5,347 bases of DNA, from contig SKWC01000258.1 in the NCBI GenBank assembly GCA_007129145.1, forward strand, positions 1 to 5,347, given 5' to 3'. The stretch comes from Rubritepida sp. Its GTDB lineage: Bacteria; Pseudomonadota; Alphaproteobacteria; Acetobacterales; Acetobacteraceae. A model generated the notes under the pieces. The model was given only the letters and a program-made list of their open reading frames with translations. It was not told where the DNA came from and did not search any database. Made by a program: the position numbers and the translations under genes. This document shows, one piece after another, positions 1-4,796 of the stretch; the stretch's first letter is position 1, and each line of letters begins with the position of its first letter.

Positions 1-139
1 GCTGGCGCATGTCGTGCTCGGCCCCGACGAGGACAGCGCCCTGGCGCGGCTGCTGACCGCCGAGCCGAAGCTGGTCGCCGCATTCGCGGAACGCCGCGCC
101 CCCGCAGAGCGCACCGCCCCTGCGGAGCGCGCAGCATGA
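1..139 (+). CDS. C-terminal end of an unidentified protein upstream of hisH (5' partial)
   Basis: An open frame enters from the left edge (first complete codon at base 2) and ends in TGA at 137-139, giving 45 visible residues that begin LAHVVLGPDEDSALARLL. The tail looks soluble and helical, with a charged Ala/Glu/Arg-rich end in which APAER occurs twice (residues 33-37 and 39-43). No recognisable domain is visible. The stop overlaps the hisH start (ATGA, 136-139), so the gene is probably co-transcribed and translationally coupled with hisH. The end does not resemble the conserved C-terminus of HisB, which often lies just upstream of hisH in alphaproteobacteria, so I do not call it hisB. That it is coding is inferred from the open frame, the ATGA junction and the codon pattern. 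Its function is unknown. Confidence 0.6.
   Translation, partial: LAHVVLGPDEDSALARLLTAEPKLVAAFAERRAPAERTAPAERAA
98..133 (+). repeat. Imperfect 18-base tandem duplication at the end of the upstream gene
   Basis: Two adjacent 18-base units, 98-115 and 116-133, differ at only a few positions and keep the reading frame. They encode A-P-A-E-R-T and A-P-A-E-R-A. The second unit carries the GGAG used as the hisH ribosome binding site, where the first unit has AGAG. It is probably a local duplication in the tail of the upstream gene. Confidence 0.55.
124..127 (+). promoter_or_regulatory. Ribosome binding site of hisH
   Basis: GGAG lies 8 bases before the ATG at 136 and inside the coding sequence of the upstream gene. 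It supports the ATG at 136 as the hisH start, together with the match of the N-terminus to the family. Confidence 0.6.
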
Positions 140-783
140 GGCAGGTCGCTGTCATCGACCCCGGCTCGGGCAACCTCGCCTCGGTCCGGCGGGCGCTGGA
201 GCGCGCGGCCGATGTGCCCGTCCAGGTCCGGCTGGTGCGCCAGGCCAAGGCGCTGCGCGACGCCGACCACGTCATCCTGCCCGGCCAGGGCGCCTTCGCC
301 GCCTGCCGCGCGGGGCTGGATGCGCTGGAGGGCATGGTCTCGGCGCTGTATGAGCATGTGCGCCGGCGCGGCAAGCCGTTCCTGGGCGTCTGCGTCGGGC
401 TGCAGCTGATGGCCGAGCGCGGGCTGGAGCACGGCACCACCCCGGGCCTCGCCTGGCTGCCCGGCGAGGTCGCGCCGATGGATCCGCACGGCGCCGATGG
501 CCGCCCGCTGCCGCTGCCGCAGATGGGCTGGAACGAGCTGGCCTTCACGCCCGGCGCCCATCCGCTGCTGGAAGGGCTGGAGCCCGGCGACCGCGCCTAT
601 TTCGTGCATTCCTACGCCTGGCGCGGCGCCGCACCCGACCAGCTGCTGGCCACCACCGATTATGGCGGGCCGGTCCCGGCCATGCTGGGCGCGGGCAACA
701 TCGCCGGGACCCAGTTTCATGTGGAAAAGAGCGGCCCCGTCGGCCTGCGCATCCTGCGCAACTTCCTGCGGTGGACGCCATGA
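136..783 (+). CDS. hisH: Imidazole glycerol phosphate synthase, glutaminase subunit HisH
   Basis: HisH is a class I glutamine amidotransferase that hydrolyses glutamine and passes ammonia to HisF for step 5 of histidine synthesis in the cytoplasm. The 215-residue length is normal for the family. The N-terminus (IDPGSGNLASV, residues 7-17) matches the family's ID-x-GSGN start, and LPGQGAF lies at 48-54. The nucleophile is Cys86 in GVCVG, with PQMGWNE at 128-134 and YFVHSY at 155-160. The catalytic His195 and Glu197 lie in GTQFHVEKS, where Val replaces the Pro common in FHPEKS. All triad residues are present, so it should be active. The start is coupled to the upstream gene by ATGA, and the stop overlaps the acetyltransferase start in the same way. 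Its partner hisF lies about 1.4 kb downstream, separated by two other genes. Confidence 0.97.
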   Translation: MRQVAVIDPGSGNLASVRRALERAADVPVQVRLVRQAKALRDADHVILPGQGAFAACRAGLDALEGMVSALYEHVRRRGKPFLGVCVGLQLMAERGLEHGTTPGLAWLPGEVAPMDPHGADGRPLPLPQMGWNELAFTPGAHPLLEGLEPGDRAYFVHSYAWRGAAPDQLLATTDYGGPVPAMLGAGNIAGTQFHVEKSGPVGLRILRNFLRWTP

Positions 784-1352
784 GCGCGGTGCGCGAACTC
801 GCGGTGGAGCGCGTCGAGCACCTTGATCCGCACGACCTCGCGGATCTGTGCGACGCCACCAACGCCGCCATCGTGGACGGCGGCGGCTTCGGCTGGCTGG
901 AGGCGCAGAGCCGCGCCGCGCTGGAACGCCATTTCGGCGGTATCCTGCTGGTGCCCGAGCGCGAATTCTTCATCGCCCGGCTCGACGGGGAGGTGGTGGG
1001 CAGCGCGCAGATGATCCGCCCGCCCCGCCACAACGAGGCGCAGGCATTCTCCGCCCAGCTGGCGCACGCCTTCATCGCCCCCTATGCGCGCGGCTTCGGC
1101 CTGGCGCGGATGCTGGTGCGCCGCGTCGAGGACCGCGCCGCCGCGCTCGGGATGCGGGTGATGAACCTCGATGTGCGCGCCACCCAGGAAAGCGCCATCG
1201 CGCTGTTCGAGGCCGCCGGCTACACCCGCTGGGGCGTGCATCCCGCCTATGCGCGGGCGAATGGCCAGACCATCCCCGGCTACTACTACTACAAGCTGCT
1301 GGAGGTGCCGGGCGGGCGCAGCACCGCCGAGGCGCTCGGAGACATCGGATGA
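780..1352 (+). CDS. GNAT-family N-acetyltransferase inside the his run
   Basis: This is a 190-residue predicted acetyl-CoA-dependent N-acetyltransferase of unknown substrate. The acetyl-CoA binding motif A is visible around residues 95-125, with RGFGLA (104-109) fitting the R/Q-x-x-G-x-G/A loop. Motif B follows as LDVRATQESAIALFEAAGY (130-148). The C-terminal part has HPAYARANGQTIPGYYYYK (154-172), a tyrosine-rich end that may shape the substrate pocket (inference). I chose the ATG at 780, which overlaps the hisH stop as ATGA. A GTG at 771 in the same frame would add three residues but lies inside hisH. A weak GGTGGA precedes the ATG by 4 bases. The gene overlaps hisA by ATGA at 1349-1352. 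It has no known role in histidine synthesis. It could acetylate a small molecule, a peptide or a protein N-terminus, and the sequence alone does not decide. Confidence 0.9.
   Translation: MSAVRELAVERVEHLDPHDLADLCDATNAAIVDGGGFGWLEAQSRAALERHFGGILLVPEREFFIARLDGEVVGSAQMIRPPRHNEAQAFSAQLAHAFIAPYARGFGLARMLVRRVEDRAAALGMRVMNLDVRATQESAIALFEAAGYTRWGVHPAYARANGQTIPGYYYYKLLEVPGGRSTAEALGDIG
1338..1341 (+). promoter_or_regulatory. Ribosome binding site of hisA
   Basis: GGAG sits 7 bases before the ATG at 1349, inside the end of the acetyltransferase gene. It confirms that start against the much longer open frame that continues upstream through the acetyltransferase region. Confidence 0.6.
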
Positions 1353-2080
1353 GCTTCACCCTCTATCCCGCCATCGACCTCAAGGGCGGCAAGGTGGTGC
1401 GGCTCAGGCGCGGCGAGATGGCGGACGCCACCATCTATGCCGAGGACCCGGCCGAGCAGGCCCGCGCCTTCGCCGCCCAGGGGTTCTCCTGGCTGCATGT
1501 GGTGGACCTGGACGGCGCCTTCGCCGGCAAGCCCGCCAATGCCGAGGCCGTCTCGCGAATCCTGGGCGCCGCGGGGATGCCGGTGCAGCTCGGCGGTGGC
1601 ATCCGCCGCATGGAGACGGTGGAAGCCTGGCTCAGCGCCGGGGTGGCGCGCGTCATCCTGGGCTCGGCCGCGGTGAAGAACCCCGAACTTGTGCGGCAGG
1701 CCTGCCGCGAATTCCCCGGCCGCGTCGCGGTGGGCATCGACGCGCGCGGCGGCATGGTGGCCACCGAGGGCTGGGCCGAGACCAGCACCCTGTCCGCGCG
1801 CGATCTGGCGCTGCGGCTGGAGGACGCCGGGGCGGCGGCGATCATCTACACCGACATCGAGCGCGACGGCATGCTGGGCGGGGTGAACCTCGACGCCACC
1901 CGCGACCTTGCGCGCGCGCTGGCCACGCCGGTCATCGCCTCGGGCGGCATCGCCGCGCTCGATGACCTCGTCGGGCTGAAGGCCGCCGCGGCCGAGGGCA
2001 TCGCCGGCGCCATCCTCGGCCGCTCGCTGTATGAGGGGCGCATCGTCCCGGCCGAGGCGCTCGCCCTCGCGGCCGCCTGA
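1349..2080 (+). CDS. hisA: ProFAR isomerase HisA (phosphoribosylformimino-5-aminoimidazole carboxamide ribotide isomerase)
   Basis: HisA catalyses the Amadori rearrangement of ProFAR to PRFAR, step 4 of histidine synthesis, in a single cytoplasmic (beta-alpha)8 barrel. The 243-residue length is typical. The first half-barrel opens with LYPAIDLKGGKVVRL (residues 5-19), with catalytic Asp10. The second catalytic Asp131 lies in VGIDARGG (128-135). Phosphate-binding glycine loops are visible as QLGGGIRR (80-87) and IASGGIAAL (196-204). The isomerase signature GWAETS (141-146) and TDIERDGM (168-175) separate it from the paralogue HisF. The start is set by the ATGA overlap with the acetyltransferase and by the family-like N-terminus. 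The open frame extends far upstream, but that part is a shadow of the acetyltransferase gene. A 75-base gap to hisF follows. Confidence 0.97.
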   Translation: MSFTLYPAIDLKGGKVVRLRRGEMADATIYAEDPAEQARAFAAQGFSWLHVVDLDGAFAGKPANAEAVSRILGAAGMPVQLGGGIRRMETVEAWLSAGVARVILGSAAVKNPELVRQACREFPGRVAVGIDARGGMVATEGWAETSTLSARDLALRLEDAGAAAIIYTDIERDGMLGGVNLDATRDLARALATPVIASGGIAALDDLVGLKAAAAEGIAGAILGRSLYEGRIVPAEALALAAA

Positions 2081-2155
2081 GGCATCCCTTGCGAAGCGGG
2101 GCGTTCTTGCGCATAGCCTCGCCGCCTTGAAATCGTCCGAAAGCCTCCGGAAACC
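2081..2155 (+). promoter_or_regulatory. hisA-hisF intergenic gap with a weak promoter-like sequence
   Basis: This is the only sizeable noncoding gap between the his genes, 75 bases long, while the other junctions around it overlap. It holds TTGCGA at 2089-2094 and CATAGC at 2112-2117 with a 17-base spacer, a weak match to -35/-10 elements. The hisF start has only a poor ribosome binding site (GGAA at 2149-2152, 3 bases from the ATG). A short CTT/AAG stem at 2088-2096 is too weak to be called a terminator. An internal promoter for hisF-hisE-HIT-sirB1 is possible but not shown. Confidence 0.25.
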
Positions 2156-2926
2156 ATGCTGGCCCTGCGCATCATCCCCTGCCTGGACGTGAAGGACGGC
2201 CGCGTCGTGAAGGGCGTGAACTTCGTCTCGCTGCGCGACGCCGGCGATCCGGTGGAGCAGGCCCGCGCCTATGACGCGCAGGGCGCGGATGAGGTCACCT
2301 TCCTCGACATCGGCGCCACGCATGAGAACCGCGACACCATGCTGGACGTGGTCTCGCGCACCGCGGCCGAGGTGTTCATTCCCCTCACCGTGGGCGGCGG
2401 CGTGCGCAGCGTGGACGACATCCGCCGCCTGCTGCTGGCCGGCGCCGACAAGGCCAGCATCAACTCCGCCGCGGTGGCCGAGCCCGAACTGGTGCGCCGC
2501 GCCGCCGAGGCCTTCGGCAGCCAGTGCATCGTGGTGGCGGTGGATGCGAAGCAGGTCTCGCCCGGCCGCTGGGAGATCTTCACCCATGGCGGTCGCCGCC
2601 CCACCGGGCTGGATGCGGTGGCATGGGCGGAGCGCATGGCCAGCCTCGGCGCGGGCGAGATCCTGCTGACCTCGATGGACCGCGACGGCACGAAGCAGGG
2701 CTTCGACCTCGATCTGCTGCGCCGGGTGGTGGCGGCGGTGCGGGTGCCCGTGGTCGCCTCGGGCGGCGTGGGCAGCCTGGAGCATTTCGTCCACGGCGCG
2801 GAAGCCGGCGCCACCGGGCTGCTGGCCGCGAGCGTGTTCCACGACGGGGTGTTCCGGATCAACCAGGCGAAGGACGCGCTGGCCGCCGCCGGCTGGCCGG
2901 TGCGCCGCGTGCGGGAGATGGCGTGA
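2156..2926 (+). CDS. hisF: Imidazole glycerol phosphate synthase, cyclase subunit HisF
   Basis: HisF uses ammonia delivered by HisH to convert PRFAR into imidazole-glycerol phosphate and AICAR, step 5 of histidine synthesis. The 256-residue length is normal. RIIPCLDVKDGRVVKGVNF (residues 5-23) is the classic N-terminus, with catalytic Asp11. The second catalytic Asp130 lies in VVAVDAK (126-132). Phosphate loops are TVGGGVRS (78-85) and VVASGGVGS (199-207). Residues known from the Thermotoga enzyme to gate the ammonia tunnel are recognisable as Arg5, Glu46, Lys99 and Glu168. THGGRRPTGLDAVAWA (143-158) and MDRDGTKQGFDLDLL (174-188) are family hallmarks. The ATG at 2156 is fixed by this N-terminus even though its ribosome binding site is poor. 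The stop shares one base with the hisE start. Confidence 0.98.
   Translation: MLALRIIPCLDVKDGRVVKGVNFVSLRDAGDPVEQARAYDAQGADEVTFLDIGATHENRDTMLDVVSRTAAEVFIPLTVGGGVRSVDDIRRLLLAGADKASINSAAVAEPELVRRAAEAFGSQCIVVAVDAKQVSPGRWEIFTHGGRRPTGLDAVAWAERMASLGAGEILLTSMDRDGTKQGFDLDLLRRVVAAVRVPVVASGGVGSLEHFVHGAEAGATGLLAASVFHDGVFRINQAKDALAAAGWPVRRVREMA
2913..2917 (+). promoter_or_regulatory. Ribosome binding site supporting the long hisE start
   Basis: GGGAG lies 8 bases before the ATG at 2926, inside the end of hisF. With the TGATG overlap it favours the long form of HisE, including the basic extension, over an internal GTG at 3058 that would give a 138-residue protein. Confidence 0.6.
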
Positions 2927-3474
2927 TGGCCAAGGCGACCAAGGCCGGGACGAAGACGCCCGGCAAGGGCAAGGCATCCAGCAAGGCCAAGGCGCCGAAG
3001 CAGGCGCTGCCGGTGCCCGAGGGCGTGCCCGCCGCCGGCAAGGGGCCGCGCAAGGCGGTGCTGGCGGCCGAGCGCGCGCATGAAGCGCCCTTCGCCCCGC
3101 CCGAGGACGGCGATGCGCGGGTGCTCGACCGGCTCTGGGCCACCATCGAGCAGCGCCGCCAGACCGGCGACGTCAGCGCATCCCACTCCGCGCGGCTGAT
3201 GGCGCGCGGCACCCCCAAGGTGGCGCAGAAGCTGGGCGAGGAAGCGGTCGAGCTGGTGATCGAGGCGGTGGCGCGCAACCACGACGCCATCGTCAGCGAA
3301 TCCGCCGATGTGCTGTATCACCTGATGGTGCTGCTGGTGGATGCCGGCATCCGCCCCGATGAAATCTGGGCCGAGCTGCGCCGGCGCGAGGGCGTGTCGG
3401 GCATCGTCGAGAAGGCCGCGCGCCCGCGACCCAAGGCGCTGCTGGCCATCGCCCAGACCACCAAGCTGCCCTGA
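2926..3474 (+). CDS. hisE: Phosphoribosyl-ATP pyrophosphatase HisE with a basic N-terminal extension
   Basis: HisE hydrolyses phosphoribosyl-ATP to phosphoribosyl-AMP and pyrophosphate, step 2 of histidine synthesis. The catalytic all-alpha NTP-pyrophosphatase domain spans roughly residues 65-182. It has KVAQKLGEEAVELVIEA (98-114), with the Mg-binding acidic residues Glu105, Glu106 and Glu109, then ESADVLYHLMVLL (125-137), with Glu125 and Asp128. The C-terminus has EGVSGIVEKAARP (155-167). The protein is 182 residues, against about 90-110 for usual stand-alone HisE. The excess is an N-terminal stretch of about 60 residues rich in Lys, Ala, Pro and Gly (10 lysines in the first 43) that looks disordered. 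The TGATG overlap with hisF and a good ribosome binding site support this start. A GTG at 3058 is the alternative. It is not fused to HisI, which must lie elsewhere. Confidence 0.95.
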   Translation: MAKATKAGTKTPGKGKASSKAKAPKQALPVPEGVPAAGKGPRKAVLAAERAHEAPFAPPEDGDARVLDRLWATIEQRRQTGDVSASHSARLMARGTPKVAQKLGEEAVELVIEAVARNHDAIVSESADVLYHLMVLLVDAGIRPDEIWAELRRREGVSGIVEKAARPRPKALLAIAQTTKLP

Positions 3475-3477
3475 CCC

Positions 3478-3483
3478 AGGGAG
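3478..3483 (+). promoter_or_regulatory. Ribosome binding site of the HIT gene
   Basis: AGGGAG sits 7 bases before the ATG at 3491 and is one of the best ribosome binding sites in the window. It fixes the start of the HIT protein and rejects the longer open frame that runs back into hisE. Confidence 0.65.
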
Positions 3484-3490
3484 AGACCCG

Positions 3491-3874
3491 ATGCCCGTCT
3501 CCGGACTGCCCCCCTACGACCCGCAGAACATCTTCGCCCGCATCCTGCGCGGCGAAATTCCCTGCCGGAAAGTCCATGAGGACGACCACGCCCTCGCCTT
3601 CCATGACATCAACCCGCAGGCGCCGGTGCATGTGCTGGTGATCCCCAAGGGCGCCTATGTCTCGGCTGCGGATTTCCACGCCACCGCCACCGACGCCGAG
3701 ATCGCGGGCTTCTGGCGCGCGGTGGGTCAGGTGGCGCGCGAATTGGGGCTGGAACAGCCCGGCCACCGCCTGCTCGCCAACATGGGGCTGGCGGCGGGAC
3801 AGGAGGTGCCGCATTTCCATGTGCACATCTTCGGCGGCCGCGCGCTGGGGCCGATGCTGACCCCGGGCGGGTGA
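3491..3874 (+). CDS. HIT-family (HINT-like) nucleotide hydrolase
   Basis: This is a 127-residue histidine-triad protein, probably a cytoplasmic purine nucleoside phosphoramidase or a related nucleotide hydrolase. The N-terminal part (YDPQNIFARILRGEIPCRKV, residues 9-28) and HDINPQAPVHVLVIPKG (38-54) are typical of bacterial HinT-like proteins. The C-terminal signature combines NMGLAAGQEVP (97-107) with the triad HFHVHIF (108-114). His110 is the expected nucleophile, and His108 and His112 complete the triad. GGRALG (115-120) follows. Length and motifs are complete. The gene begins 16 bases after hisE and is followed 16 bases later by the SirB1 gene, so one transcript is likely. Neighbourhood with hisE could hint at a shared adenylate metabolism, but this is inference. 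The natural substrate cannot be read from the sequence. Confidence 0.95.
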   Translation: MPVSGLPPYDPQNIFARILRGEIPCRKVHEDDHALAFHDINPQAPVHVLVIPKGAYVSAADFHATATDAEIAGFWRAVGQVARELGLEQPGHRLLANMGLAAGQEVPHFHVHIFGGRALGPMLTPGG

Positions 3875-3890
3875 TGCGCTACACGGGGGC

Positions 3891-4784
3891 ATGACGCCGA
3901 CTCCCGAACAGGCGGAGGCGCGGGCCGCGCTGGAAGCGGCCGGCCGGCTTCCCGACGACGAGATCGACATCGCCACGGTGGCGCTGCAGCTGGCGCGGGT
4001 GGACCGGCCCGAGGCCGATTGGCGCGCCGCCGCCTCGCTGCTGTCCAACATCGCGCGCGAGGCGGTGGCCCGCGCCGCCGCCGACCGCGACGCGGATGCC
4101 GGGGATGTGCAGCGCCGCCGCGCCGTGCTGGCCGGGCTGCTGCACGATGCCTGGGGCTTCGCCGGCGACACCCAGAGCTATGACGACCCCGCGAACGCCA
4201 ACCTCATCGCCGTGCTGCAGCGCCGCCGCGGCCTGCCGGTGGCGCTGGGCGTGCTGTGGCTGCACGCCGCCGGTGCCGCGGGCTGGGCGGCGCATGGCGT
4301 GGATTTCCCCGGCCATTTCCTGATCGGCCTGGCGGGGCAGAACCGGGGTGCCCCCCAGGGTGGCCCCCAGGGAGCGGCGCAGGGTGCGGCGCTGGTGGAT
4401 GTGTTCTCGGGCGGCGCCGCCGTCGCCGCGCAGGACCTGCGCGCCCTGATCAAGCGCGTGGAGGGGCCGCGCGCTGAACTCCGCCCAGGTCTGGTCGCCC
4501 CCATGGGAAGGCGCGCCGTGCTGCTGCGGCTGCAGAACAACATCAAGCTGCGCCGCCTTGCCGCGCGCGACATCGTGGGCGCGCTGGCCTGCGCCGAGGA
4601 CATGCTGCGCCTCGCCCCCGACCATGCCGGGCTGTGGCGCGAGGCGGGGCTCATGCAGCACCGGCTGGAGCGCATCTCGGCCGCGCTGGCCTCCTTCGAC
4701 CGCGCGCTCACGCTGGAGCCGCGCGGCGAGGCCGCCACGCGCATCCGCAACCTGGTCGAGGAGCTGCGCGGCAGGCTGAACTGA
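3891..4784 (+). CDS. SirB1-family protein (transglutaminase-like core plus TPR)
   Basis: This is a 297-residue protein of the SirB1/YchA type, whose biochemical role is not established. The N-terminal region has DDEIDIATVALQLARVDRP (residues 22-40). The transglutaminase-like core follows, with GDTQSYDDPANANLIAVLQ (92-110), RRGLPVALGVLWL (112-124) and the conserved DFPGHFLIGL (138-147). RLQNNIKLRRL (213-223) leads to a tetratricopeptide-like helical part (about 226-282) with the pattern ALACAEDMLRLAPDHAGLWR then ALASFDRALTLEP. The only cysteine is Cys234, in the TPR part, so a Cys-dependent transglutaminase or protease activity of the core is unlikely. A Gly/Ala/Pro/Gln repeat (153-167) interrupts the region before VDVFSGG (169-175). 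The ATG at 3891 has G-rich sequence almost touching it and no well-spaced ribosome binding site. No earlier in-frame start exists after the TGA at 3858. Confidence 0.9.
   Translation: MTPTPEQAEARAALEAAGRLPDDEIDIATVALQLARVDRPEADWRAAASLLSNIAREAVARAAADRDADAGDVQRRRAVLAGLLHDAWGFAGDTQSYDDPANANLIAVLQRRRGLPVALGVLWLHAAGAAGWAAHGVDFPGHFLIGLAGQNRGAPQGGPQGAAQGAALVDVFSGGAAVAAQDLRALIKRVEGPRAELRPGLVAPMGRRAVLLRLQNNIKLRRLAARDIVGALACAEDMLRLAPDHAGLWREAGLMQHRLERISAALASFDRALTLEPRGEAATRIRNLVEELRGRLN
4347..4391 (+). repeat. In-frame 12-base tandem repeats inside the SirB1 core
   Basis: Almost four copies of a 12-base unit, starting at 4347, 4359, 4371 and 4383, encode GAPQ, GGPQ, GAAQ and GAA. The units share a GG start and a CAG end and vary in the C-rich middle. 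The pattern fits slippage expansion in a surface loop and keeps the frame. Confidence 0.75.
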
Positions 4785-4796
4785 CCGCGACCGCCT

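Noticed and set aside
721..735. Val in place of Pro in the HisH FHPEKS motif as a sign of inactivity
   Set aside because: The catalytic His195 and Glu197 and the Cys86 nucleophile are all kept. The replaced position is not catalytic, and I believe Val also occurs in related HisH proteins.
848..1348. Upstream extension of the hisA open frame
   Set aside because: It overlaps the acetyltransferase gene in another frame and is Arg-rich and motif-free. HisA homology begins at the ATG at 1349, with its own ribosome binding site.
2086..2100. Possible terminator hairpin after hisA
   Set aside because: The stem has only three clean pairs around a GCG loop and no following T-run, so it is not a credible intrinsic terminator.
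2524..2925. Upstream extension of the hisE open frame
   Set aside because: It lies within hisF in a different frame, and its Gly/Arg-rich sequence is a by-product of GC-rich codons. The TGATG start at 2926 with GGGAG is better.
1289..2977. A 562-codon open frame on the - strand opposite hisA and hisF
   Set aside because: It runs antisense to two unmistakable his genes. Its His/Arg/Gly/Ala-rich composition is what antisense reading of GC-rich codons produces, and no domain is visible.
2269..3321. A 350-codon - strand open frame opposite hisF and hisE
   Set aside because: It is a shadow of strongly supported + strand genes, with no motif and biased composition.
3293..4661. Two long - strand open frames (3293-4171 and 3879-4661) opposite the HIT and SirB1 genes
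   Set aside because: The + strand frames carry clear HIT and SirB1 motifs. The antisense frames show only composition-driven sequence.
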